64,000 bases of DNA, taken from Siderastrea siderea (Eukaryota > Cnidaria > Anthozoa > Scleractinia > Rhizangiidae). Shown one piece after another: positions 1-11,800 of the stretch (positions are counted from its first letter, which is position 1; each line of letters starts with the position of its first letter). The stretch spans positions 57,334,399-57,398,398 of the forward strand of contig OZ034968.1 of assembly GCA_964030785.1 (NCBI GenBank), given 5' to 3'. The notes under the pieces were generated by a model, which was given only the letters and a program-made list of their open reading frames with translations, was not told the origin of the DNA and did not search any database. Position numbers and translations under genes: made by a program.

Positions 1-336
1 CTCTAACCAATTGAGCTAACAAGCCAACTGGGAGCTGGTCATTAAATTGGTTCGTAGTATACCCGGGAAAGACGAAGATGAAATTATGAATATATGAAAT
101 TCATATACATGTATTTGAACTGCGGTATCGCAGAGGTCAGGGTTCGAATCCCGGCAAGCCTGATTTTTTCAGGCTTTCTTTTCGCAACTGCATAAGTTGC
201 GTTAATAACTGGGAGGATCTTCTTTACACTTATTTCTTCATTCCGCAGTTCAAATATACGAGTTTCATATATTCATAATTTCATCTTCATCTTTCCCGGG
301 TATATTACGAACCAATTTAATGACCAGCTCCCAGTT

Positions 337-409
337 GGCTTGTTAGCTCAATTGGTTAGAGCGCTGCAGCGGTATCGCAGAGGTCAGGGTTCGAATCCCG
401 GCAAGCCTG
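337..409 (+). pseudogene. tRNA-like sequence (unit 2)
   Basis: The D-arm (GCTC/GAGC), a B-box-like TTCGAATCC and mostly paired acceptor arms are visible. The anticodon stem is CTGCA/CGCAG with a mismatch, and the 7-nt loop GCGGTAT lacks the T expected at position 33. The acceptor strands pair only one base out of register. It is therefore probably a tRNA-derived repeat core rather than a working tRNA. If the loop is read formally the anticodon would be GGT (Thr). Confidence 0.6.
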
Positions 410-583
410 ATTTTTTCAGGCTTTCTTTTCGCAACTGCATAAGTTGCGTTAATAACTGCGAGGATCTTCTTTACACTTATTTCTTCATTCCGCAGTTCAA
501 ATATATGAGTTTCATATATTCATAATTTCATCTTCATCTTTCCCGGGTATATTACGAACCAATTTAATGACCAGCTCCCAGTT

Positions 584-656
584 GGCTTGTTAGCTCAATT
601 GGTTAGAGCGCTGCAGCGGTATCGCAGAGGTCAGGGTTCGAATCCCGGTAAGCCTG
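584..656 (+). pseudogene. tRNA-like sequence (unit 3)
   Basis: Same structure as the copy at 337-409, 247 bp downstream, with a substitution near the T-arm end (CCCGGTAAGCC). It has the same anticodon-loop and acceptor defects. Confidence 0.6.
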
Positions 657-780
657 ATTTTCTCAGGCTTTCTTTTCGCAACTGCATAAGTTGCGTTAAT
701 AACTGCGAGGATCTTCTTTACACTTATTTCTTCATTCCGCAGTTCAAATATATGAGTTTCATATATTCATAATTTTATGT

Positions 781-1152
781 GAAATTTTACAGCTTAAAAA
801 AATCTCCTATTGAAAGACTTCTACAATGGCCACCAGTCTCAGAGACTGTTCAGTTTACTTTTAGAGGAGTGGGGGGTGGGAAATACCTTAACTACATGAG
901 ATCCCTTTTCATACATAAGAAATAGACTTTTATGCACAGCCAATATTTTTCAAGTAACCCCCCTTGAAGCTAATTTTGTTTTGTTTGTTTGTTTGTTTTT
1001 TGCATGGGTTCCTTTCCTCTCAAATTCCAGTTCCTCACTCCTACCTTAATACCCTCTCAGAAATTCAAATTTGCACGTACAGTAACTTGAAAGCAGCAGA
1101 ATTTTCTGCACTGATACTGTTGTAGGGTTTCAGAGAGAACAAATTTGTTGTG
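781..1152. other. No recognised feature
   Basis: AT-rich sequence with a short G-run near 870 and a (TTTG)n tract near 980. No exon with convincing splice sites was seen. Confidence 0.4.
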
Positions 1153-1155
1153 TCA

Positions 1156-1908
1156 GGCCCAGTTCAAACGTCAAACTTTACATGTGCCGAACCTAATAAT
1201 TAGGTTCGGCACATTTAAAGTTCGACGTATGAATCGAGTAAGTTCTACAAATTTGTATTTGGGTCGACCCTGCCGTTCTATTCGACTGGGCAAGTCGAAT
1301 AGAACGGCAAAAGTTCGACTTTGATTCAGACGTCGAACTTCACATGTGCCGAACCTAATTCATGAATTACGTTAATGTACTTCTGAATATAGCAGCGCTA
1401 GTGATTGGCTTAAAACCGATAAGCACGACTAGTTACCTATTAAACCGTGACCAGTCATGCATTGAACGTTCTTGCATCTGATTAAAAAGAGAACTGGGCC
1501 GCGCAAACTGTAAACGCGCCATCGACAAGAATCATTACTTATAACGGACTGCATGAAAGTCGAATTGTTTTCGCTTGTTATTTTTTGTGGATAGCTATTC
1601 TGAAATAACAGAATGTAACAAAAACGATAGAAACTGTATTGATCCGAAATTTAGCAAACGAATTCTTAAACCGTAATATCTAAGTATTACAACTACAATA
1701 AAAGAAAGCTTTTTTTTCCTGTTAATTGTTTTTCTCTGCTTTTTGAGACCAGATATTGCGCCACTGATGATTATTTACCGCTGCTTTGGAGAATTAAGTT
1801 CGACTGATTAAGGTCGACATCTGAATCAACTGTTGCACTCAATTATTTAGGTCGACCCAAATAGCAATTAGGTTCGGCACATGTAAAGGTCGACGTTTGA
1901 ACCGGGCC
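1156..1908. mobile_element. MITE with ~43-bp terminal inverted repeats
   Basis: The left end reads GGCCCAGTTCAAACGTC and the right end is its reverse complement with a few changes. The inverted repeat continues through the shared block ACATGTGCCGAACCTAAT. TCA flanks both sides (1153-1155 and 1909-1911), consistent with a 3-bp target duplication. Inside are further palindromes, including an inverted pair around TCGAATAGAACGGCA near 1270-1310. No transposase is encoded. A 3-bp duplication suggests the PIF/Harbinger/ISL2EU group; this is inference. Confidence 0.75.
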
Positions 1909-1911
1909 TCA

Positions 1912-2502
1912 GGTACAAAACCAGTGCAGTCAGGCCAATGCCACTTCCTAACATGCAAATTCCATCTAAAATTTTCCTCCTTAAGTAGTGCTCTATGTAC
2001 ATGTAAGCTTGACTCAGTCAATGTTACATATACGCATGTGCACACATGTTTGTTAAATGATAACAAGCTTTTGCACACTTGGCTGTTTGTAAGATGATTA
2101 ACCAATCACTTTAATCCCTGTAAGTACATTTAAAGTGCAACACAGTGGAGTTTGTTCGCGTAGGACTACCTTTACAAGCTCATAGACAACTCCTTTCTGT
2201 TTATTAATACTTTCATTCGTGAGTTATGTAGCTGTTACCTGACTTCGGATTTCGGTTAGTTGTATTCAGTTTGTTGTAAGTGGTTTAAATTTTTTTGGGT
2301 TTGAAAATTTTCTAAACCGTTTGGTTTCAAATTTCCTTAGTCTCAGATTATGGTAATAAATATGAAACATAAGGAAATAGAAATCAAGCTGACTGGACCG
2401 GAAACAAATTTGTACCAAAACACATACTCGTTCCTTGCACACGTTGTTTAAAATGTTCTCAGTGGATTAATGCAGAGTTTTTGTTCTCTTGTTTTCCCAC
2501 AG
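1912..2502. other. Intronic or upstream sequence of the BTB gene
   Basis: No exon could be supported. The stretch ends in a clear acceptor (TTTTCCCACAG) that opens the first visible exon of the BTB gene. The BTB exons before it must lie left of the window. Confidence 0.5.
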
Positions 2503-2780
2503 CGTTTGCTCTTGCCCTTTCTGCTTTGTACGAAAATGAAAGTGAAATGGATGTCAGTGAAGCAGATGCTGTTGGCGTGCTGGCTGCCGCGAGTTTCTTA
2601 GGGTTTTCAGCATTGGAAAAATTGTAAGAAACATTTTACTTAATTCATCACCAAATTACCCCATTGATACAACTGTGTATAGGAAATTAGTCATTCACAG
2701 CCAGTCCTTTACGTGCATAACAACCGTTCCCACGTTCAATTTAGAGAGATTGCACAGTTTTCTCTCTTCCGGAATTCACT

Positions 2781-2866
<86 letters not shown>

Positions 2867-5800
2867 GTACTGTAGTAGGAGATTAAAAACGTAAAACGTG
2901 AAACAAACAGTTGCTTCATGTTGTGCCATCGGATTTAACACCGACACTTGGTCAAATTTATTTTGCTTTACAAATCTGGCAAAATGGCCTTATGAATAAA
3001 ATTATGTTTGGTCCATCTTGGGAAATGAAAACACCGCTCTTTTTAATGGATTTTCATGGGGAAACAGAGAGTATAATAATTTACAAGCCCAAGGAATGTC
3101 TGTGCAGGTGGCTAAAACAAACTTACCTGTAAGGCAGTTACACTCTTCTGCGTTCTCTAGTGCTTTTTGCCAATTACATGTAATTGCCGCACAGTAAACG
3201 CTTGTTCGTCAACTGTGCCTGTGCCATTGCTTGTGAATTTGTGCTGTATTAATTATTTCGACTGTACACGTTTTTAAATTTTTCATAGGTGTGCTGATGT
3301 TATGCTGAGATCCATTGCTTCATGGTCTGTTTGTGCATTTCATGCTTCTGCTTCTAAGGTAGAGTAAATGCATTACACACATGTACATCAATACATTCTA
3401 CGTTACCACCTCGGTTTCGATATTATTAAAGACACTTCAAACATATATCATTCTTTTAAGGTCGAACTTTTTTAAAATTAGTACGTAAGGCCAATATATT
3501 TCATTGTAAAATTAACACATTGTTTTTAACTTTCTAGTACAAACAAAGTTCCGTGGTGGATGCTTGTGAGAGATGGCTTGAGCTTAATTTAGTACCACAG
3601 GTGGGTTAGAGCAGTTTTCAATTGAGTGTCGAAAGTAATTCGTGTTTTGCTTTGGTTTTGCTTTACTTTGCTCTGTGATTGGTTAAAAAATCTTGCGCCA
3701 CTTTCTCGACCAATCAGAAGTAGAACTCAAACCAATCGCGACTTGTAGGCGTTTTCCCGCGCTTGGCGCGGTCACATGTATTTGCTACGAGTTTTGATTT
3801 GTTCATTGGGTAATGTGTGTTTCTTGTGATTGGCTGGGTTAATTACTTTGGTTTGGGTTTTACGAAACTCATTTGAAAAGCGCTGTAAGTTCCCAAGAGC
3901 ATGGGATACACCTGTAAATTCAGCAATGACAATGTGAGGGCTGATGTTGCCATGCACACAGGATAATTACAGGGTGTCTCAATAACAAGTAATGATTGCA
4001 TGTTAAAAGAGCACAGTTGTGACCTGGAAGTTTACTGATGCTCCAAGTTTATTGGTCTCCCAGGCGACCTGAGACACCAATAATATACAAGCGTGGTCAT
4101 AAGTCAATGCAGGAGCAATGCAGCAAGTATTCAGCGACAATCCGTAATAATGTCAGTTGGATCCACTTCTCTGAGGCGGCCTTGATCGTGTGAATTTTCC
4201 CTCAAACAGAGGTTCAGTAACTGAAGCACTCTGTCTTACATGTAGTTCTGTTGAAATTCATACACTTTTCCTCGAGGGCGCCGCTGTACAGTCTGATATG
4301 TTGTTGATTAAAATTCATCAGTTGGTCCCTTTACCGCACATGTACAATGTACATGAGCACATGTCTTTTAGAAACATACGTTGATCTCACATATTAATAC
4401 ACAAGGATAATGAGGATAGGTAAAATAAAAACGATAGAGAGAGCTTTATTTGATCTTCATGACAGACTGGTTTTCAAAAGCCAGTGGGGAGGCGCTGCTT
4501 GTGACTGAGCTCTTTTATTTATGTACCCTGCCTTTCTGACGACAACCAACAGACGTTGTAAAATGAAGAGGCGCTATCAAGGAGATTCCCCTTTTCATAA
4601 GAAAGAATTACACTATAAGTTTGCACGTGCGCGCAAGGGCCTGAAGCTAACTTAACCTGTACATGAATCGCGAGATACATGTGAAAGGCTAATCGAAATG
4701 TGAGATGTTCATTTGCGTGGCAGTGTTAATCGTTGGTAGCTTTTTTTTTATCAATACAAAGAATTTCAAGTCATTACAATATTTTTCCTTAAATTTCCAG
4801 CTTTCAGTTCAAATATTCTTGAGTCATTTGCCGCAAGATCTACTGGAAAAATGCTTAAAATCCACGAAGTAAGTTGATGTATTCATGTATACTTTACTTT
4901 AAATACAGGATAATGCGACATAACAATGTCATTGTTAGATTTGAATTTGTAGTAGGTGACAAAAGAAGAACGAGTACGGATCAGTATTTGGTGATTTTAT
5001 CTAAGACATTATCGTTTTGTAGGCTTTTCACATGGAGTGAGTATTCATTGTACAAGCTATTGGCTTATTGGATCTTTCTACAGCAGCACCCTAATTTGCA
5101 GGTATTACATTCATACAACTTCTCACTCCTTTGATCAGCTACTAAAGCCCCGGCTAAACGATCAGACATTTTCGTCCAACATGGTGTTTGTCACCAAACC
5201 GTTCGGTGGCTAAACGGGCAAACAATGTTTGGCCAAACATCGGACAAAGTGAGCCCGCATAAGCATATTACCGCTGGAAAAAATCCGTCGGCGTCACCCA
5301 CATTCCGTCTCTGATTGGTCACTTTCCTGCTCGTGCAAGCCTTATTGGCAGATGCGTTAAAACATTTGTTCGTAAGGCAAAATGTTGGGTGAAAATGTTT
5401 GATCCAGGTCGAGCGTGAAAACCCATTTCAATGCCAAGTTGACAGAGGATGTAGAACAGTAAAACGTGTTCTTTCAACACTATATTAGACGAAAAATTTA
5501 GATCGTTTAGCCGGGGCTTAAGGCCAATTTTGCGACTCCAGAGAAAATCTTCAGTGTCTTCCGTGTGGAAGGTCTTATGCATAGTACACACGTATCACGA
5601 CATTTTCAGTCTGGAAAAGATAAAAAATTGTATGCCAAGTTGTGTAATAAAACTAATTATAATAAAGTTTCGATATAACGGGCGCTCTGATTGGTTGAAA
5701 CAGCGTGCCTTATCAGAGTACAGATGCACAGAGTAACGGTGTCACGCCATCGACCAATTTGTAAAATGGCCGACGAATTCCCGGACTTCTCTCTCGGGAT

Positions 5801-8800
5801 TTTTTTCGACCCAGACGTCTTGTATGACCTGGAAAACGAAAACGAAAACGAGCTCTTAGCTTCAGTTGATATAGAACATCCTGTGAATAACAGCACAAAT
5901 TACACTATGTTAGAAAGTGAAATTTCGGAACAAGTTACAGATGAAAACACCGAGCCGGCAAGTAGCAACATAAAAGTCAACCAAAGGTTTGTAAACATGT
6001 CAAGCGTCGAAATTGACGAAATAATAAAGAAAGCAGAGACGAAAAACACCAAAGAGAACACAAAATGGGCTGTCCGAGTTTTTGAAGGTAAGTTTTATGA
6101 CCTTTTATGCTGTAAAAATGTCATAAGCTAAAGTACGGAATTGAAACTCAAACACGGCTTACACTCGTATGGTACATTTTCATGTTAAAAAAAACAAACA
6201 AACAAAAAAAAAACAAGTAAGAAAACTTGAAAATTAATTATCTAGCGAATACACACATATAAACAATAACTTTAAATTTTCCTCAACAATATACATCACA
6301 GACCTATCTCATATAACAAATGTTTTTCTCTGACGTTTTCAAAACAGCTTGGTGCCGTGAAAGAAAAATTGCGAGAAGCCTTCACGAAATGACCAACAAA
6401 GAGCTCGATAACTACCTTCGTCATTTCTACGCTGAAGCTCGCACAAAAGATGGTGAACCTTACTCAAGGTCATCCCTCCTTGGCATTCGAAACGCTATAG
6501 AGAGATACCTCAACAATCCTCCGCTCAACCGAGGAATTTCTATTACAAAAGGAATCGACTTTCAAGCCTCGAACAAGCTGCTACAGAGTCAGATAAAATT
6601 AAACAAGCGAGAAAACAAAGAAAACACCAAACACAAACCTCCCATGCCAGAAGCAGACCTTCAGAAGTTAAAATCCTCCGGTGTAATTCGAGGAGACAAT
6701 CCTTGGGGCCTTCTGCGGAATGTCTGGTTTCACATCAATCTGTACTGGTGCCGTCGAGGACGCGAAGGTCAAAGAGAACTAACAAAACAAAGCTTCCAGT
6801 TCTTGATGGACGAGAGCGGACGCGAGTACGTCTCAATGACCCACGACGAGGCCACGAAAAATCACCCTGGAGGAATTGACGACGTTAGCAGTGTGGAGAA
6901 GGAGGCTAGGATGTATTCAACATCAGATGACCAGCTTTTTGACGGCCTCAACTGCCTAAAGATGTATCTTCAGAAACTAAATCCCCGGTGTGAAGCACTT
7001 TTCCAGTACCCAAAACGAGCTGTAACAAAGGAAGATCAAGTCTGGTACGACAACAAACCTCTGGGGGTCAACAAACTTGCAGGAATGATGAAAGAGATTT
7101 CCAAACTGGCGTCTCTGTCAAAAATTTACACCAATCATAGTGTCAGAGCGACTGCGATCACGCTGTGGTCCGACAGGCAAGTTCCATCGCGGCACATCAT
7201 GGCGATCTCCGGCCATCGCAGTGAAGCAAGCCTCAGAAACTACAACGCCCGCCCTTCGAGTGAACAACTAAGAGCTTGTTCCGATATCCTTTCCAGTGCG
7301 TTGAGTGGAAGGCCACAGCAGTCACAGCAGCCGCGTTTTCCTGACGCTGTCACCTCGAGCAATCTCCTTGTTCCCATGAATTCGACTGTTGTTCATTCAC
7401 GAAACACAGCGCAGCAGTTTGTTAAGTACCAGCCACAAGCCTTAAGCAGTTTGTTTTCTAATTGTCATGTTAATAATGTGCAGGTTTTCATGAGCCACAA
7501 TTCGGCCGGATTTCACTGAACAATTTACTTTTCGATCCTGTTTTTGGACTGAAAAACTACTCGAACCCGCTGAACTATTTCAGGGTTTGAACTTTGATGG
7601 TTTGCGAACTTTGATGGTTTGACATTTTGACAGCTTTCGTCTTATTCAACCAATCAAATTATTTGAACCATTCTAACAAGGATTGTGATTGGCGTATTTT
7701 AGCGTGCTTTGTGAGAGTACAGATGCACGCTGTTCGTTTGGAAAATAAAGCTTGTTTTGAAAATTTACGCGAATGCGTGGGGAAATTAATGGCTTCTTTA
7801 TTATAAAACAAATAAAGAAGCCTCGACTGTGCTCTGTTCTGTTGTAAAGCACGCAGGAAGAGGCTAGAGCACTCAAGAAGTAGGGAGAAACACTCGACTA
7901 CGTCTCGTGTTTCCCCCTACACTTCTTTCGTGCTCTAACCGCTTCCTGCGTGCTTTACAACAGAACAGAGCACAGTCGAGGCTTCTTTATTTGTTAAATT
8001 TAGTATCAATAGATATGCAACGATTCTAATCAGATATCTATGCACAATGCCTGTTGTAAAAGCGAAACTCAAAGTAAATTACAAGACCATAACAAAAGAA
8101 AAAGGTATGAATTCTTTTTTTAATGTAATATCTCTCTATAAAAGTGAATATCTTGGAGTAGTAGAAGACTGAAATGCATACCCTTTAGATCTGTTTCACC
8201 CTTGTGGTTCAAGTTGGAAGTATTTTCCAAATTTTGTACTTGTTTGTTTCTCTCTATCCGCGTTTATTACCAACTACACATTTCTGGTTATTTTTTAGTT
8301 GATGCCTTCATGGGGAACTGTGGTCACGTGGTTTATGAGGTAAGAATTACGTAGTACAGTTCTACAATTATGAAGTACGTTCTACAACTACCTGTAGGGT
8401 GAACATTGGAAAGGATAGATCAGAGTCCCCTTGACCGACAGAGACTGACATCGAAACTGGTTTATCTGATGATGCATATGTCTTCTAAGGCCCTGGTAGC
8501 TGTCCTCGGTAGTGCAGAGGTTTAGGACTCTAGTTATCCCATTTAACCACTCCGGGTTCGAATCCCGGACTAGGCGTTGAAAAATTGGTAAACTCGTTAG
8601 TTTGTTTATTTGTTTGTTTTTCTTTAATCAAATGAAACACTTACTGTGGTAGTTAATCTATTCTAGTTTTAGGGACCTACATTTCGTTTATCAAGTGCCT
8701 ACAGCACTTTTATATTTTCTCTTTGCCTTTAGTTTACCAAAGATCACGTCATTCTTAGAGAGAGAAGAGGTAAGAATCTTATTCGACGATCAAAGTCATT

Positions 8801-11800
8801 TAATTTTATAAAAACAAAACATTATTCTGGATGGCCAGAAAAGAAGTGCAGCTGTCTCGTACAGTAACTGCTGTGGAAGTTATACATCTTCGTGTATTTG
8901 GAGATACGTGTATGTAGCTGTACAAATTGCAATATACCCAAAGTCGTGCAAAAGCATACATGTAATGATTTATTACTACCTGCCACGCGTAGCCTAACAA
9001 CTTTTGTCCGTCTATGACAGGTAAATATCAAAGGAATCCCAACTTTTCATTTAACCCTTTAAGCCCCAATATTAATATCCATATTCCCACTATTCTCCTT
9101 ATATTTCATATGTTACTAGTTTGGAGCACTTGATTACACATCCACACATTTCATGTCTGGTGATCATTTTCTTTATTCTCATGACCTGTATGTTTGATCA
9201 AGTAGTAATACTGTAAGGAGAAATTAGATGCTTGTCACTACTGGGGCTTAAAGGGTTAAAGGAAAAAAATATGGCGTTAGCTGACTCTCCCCCAGACCTC
9301 TCTCTTGTCGGTCACGCTCCTTATTAACCCGTCTGTGAAAAGAGAGACTACTAGGGGAGATCTTATCATCTATACAACTCTACGGGATTATCCAGGAGTC
9401 CCCGGATACAGACTGAATCTTCTGGTCTCCCGTTCAAGTCACTGAATCTTCCTTGCAGAGAGATTTCCCCAAATTGGGCTAAACAATTTAACAGTGATTA
9501 TCCCGTGATTACCTCCTTTTTTAAGTTAAGTTTTTTCCTTGACTGTAAAAGGAGCTTTAAACTACAGAAAGTCCTACATGAGAACAATTCAGGTCAACCA
9601 GTTTCCTCCTTTCTCGTTGTGTTAATTTGTGCAGGTGCAAGACAAGAATCTTCTCGGGGGGGGGGGGGGGGGTTATTTGGGGGGTTGGGAGGAGGGAAGA
9701 CCGTTGATGAGGGGCTGTTCTCACAAATGAAGTCTCCAGAAGTTGGCGTGTCTGCTATACTGGCTACTTCAAGCTATTAGTCAACCTCGTTCAAAGGTCG
9801 CATCTCTTCCCGTCCCCTGTAGTGAGAGAGAGCACCAAGGGACGGGAAGAAATGAGACCCTGGAAATGGGGTTGGTCCCGTCCCTTGGAGCGAGCGACAG
9901 CACCAAGGGACGGGAAGAAATGAGACGCTGGGAATGAGGTTGGCTATTGTTTTCAGAGGCAGAAAACCTGCTGAGGCAGAAAGAGCTACCATGGCATTGG
10001 TGTTATCGGTTATAATAATGATTTTGTTTCGTTATCTTTGCAGGGTCATGGATATGTGAATTTATTTCGGACTATAAGGCTAGCTGGAATCACAGACAGT
10101 ATGTTAAAGATTCGATGGTTAAATCATAATCAGGAGCTTTTCATTGTTTTAGCGCTACGCAATAGCAATTTTCATTGTACAAAGCAAAGATGTGTTGTAG
10201 TTAACACTAGGGGATATATATGAAGAGAAAAGTGTCTTGTACGATCGAATAGAACTCCTCTAGACCCTGTGTGTGGGACAGAAGCGATGTCGGGATCGGT
10301 TAGTTGGGTGAACAGCAGTTGCAGCATCCACTTCGGCATCTACGAACTTGGAATAGGCACATGCTACAGGAAGCAGCTGTGCTCCGTGACACCCTCTTAC
10401 GTTCATCTATGGCACTCGCTGGCACTACCCTAGCCTAGCTCCGTTGACCGCCTGCCACAAAGTGTACCCTTATAAAACCGGCTTTTAGAGAGACTTGATA
10501 TCGCCGGGGTACCCAACGGCTCGTTTCAGAGAATATCTGTTCGGAAGGCCTAAAATCGCCTGAGATTATCGGATTTGATTGCTGTGAAAGCTAGAGATTT
10601 CTTCGGCGAAGCATCACGTCGTTCTTTCGTAACAAGAGGAGTTGTTAGCTCTTATTGTTTTCGGAGGGACAAATATGTTGTTTAGAGAGCAAAATAAGGT
10701 CAGCTAGCATTTTGGAGCAGCCATCAGCAGCTCGGAAATTGGGCTGATAAGATTCCGTTTCCAAACATTTTCTGCGGATTAAATTTTCAGCTAAAAAATC
10801 CGAGCAGATTAATCGATATTAGCTTGCACAAATATGCCTTTTAAAAGCTCTGAAATAATCTAAGAAAGCATAAAATGATATTTCAAGTATTTTGGTGAAA
10901 ATGTTCTCGTTGGGTGCCCCTGATATCTCCCTCTTGGTTTTCTAGGAACACTCCATACATACAAGAAAAGGTGCTTACCTGTCGTTTTAATGTGAGCTCA
11001 GTTTTGACTCAGAAATGTAAAAATGGCATGGCCATGATGAAGCCCCTTTAAGTACACCGTTGTGAAGGCAAACTGATTTTATGCAGATTTTGAACAATTT
11101 AGTTTTTGAACAACTAACACAGGAAAAAATTGATTTTTTTTCTTCAGGCGCACAGCTAGATGAACTGCAAAAGATGAATCTCGTTCCTCAATCGTGGTTA
11201 CTTCGTATCTACTCTCAACATTACCATGCGGTAGGTTATTTACTAGAGGACACGCCCCCTGTAGATGGGTTGGGGGGGGGCCGCTGACTAGGTTATTTAC
11301 AACTCTGTTCTACGAATGAATGAATGGATAAATAAATAAAGAAATAAAGAAATAAATAATAGTAATAAAATATTAACTTTGCATTCAGTTTTACGCCTAA
11401 CGTTGTCAAGGAGGATTCCGATATTTTGTTCTCCAACCTTACTATAGGAAACTAACGCTCACGTTTTTCAACGTATCTGAATTTGACACGTTTTAAAAGG
11501 AAGCTCTGACTAATGAAGATTCATGGTGAAAAGAGGATGGAATTTTGTACTGAGGGAAATAACGCTTGTGTGGAGCTCTCTTTATTGAGAGTACTTTGAT
11601 TGTACGAACTATTTTGAATCAAGTGTCAAAGAAAGCATTTGTTTCTTTGAGCGAAAATAAAAATTCGAGATTGCGCGTACGTAGCTAGTGCCAGTCCCCA
11701 GCCGCGCAATAAAAAGAAAAATCCCTAAAACCCGAAGGAAAGGTGGTAGAGTTCCGACTTTTTTCAAGAATCGGAGATAATTGAGGCTTCTTTATAGTAT

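Larger units (their letters stand above)
1..780. repeat. 247-bp tandem array with tRNA-like cores, inverted at its left end
   Basis: Near-identical units repeat at a 247-bp spacing; the tRNA-like cores begin at 337 and 584. A truncated core is seen at 123-162. Positions 1-102 are the reverse complement of about 264-365, so the array begins with an inverted piece. Each unit carries the core, a T-rich tail and a block with TTTCCCGGGTATATTACGAA. This looks like a tRNA-derived SINE or satellite amplified locally. Confidence 0.8.
5687..7728 (+). mobile_element. Crypton-type tyrosine-recombinase transposon
   Basis: This span holds the recombinase gene at 5766-7519. A degenerate direct repeat of about 45 bp, starting at TGATTGG and ending GAGTACAGATGCAC, is seen at about 5687-5729 and 7683-7728. 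Its last 14 bp (5716-5729 and 7715-7728) are identical. No terminal inverted repeats were seen, as expected for Cryptons, which move by tyrosine recombination. The element sits in sense orientation within an intron of the BTB gene. Confidence 0.65.

Noticed and set aside
337..656. Functional tRNA-Thr genes
   Set aside because: The anticodon loop lacks the T before the anticodon, the stem has a mismatch and the acceptor pairs out of register.
2675..2947. Open frames of Ile-Tyr repeats on both strands
   Set aside because: They are translations of the (TA)n microsatellite.
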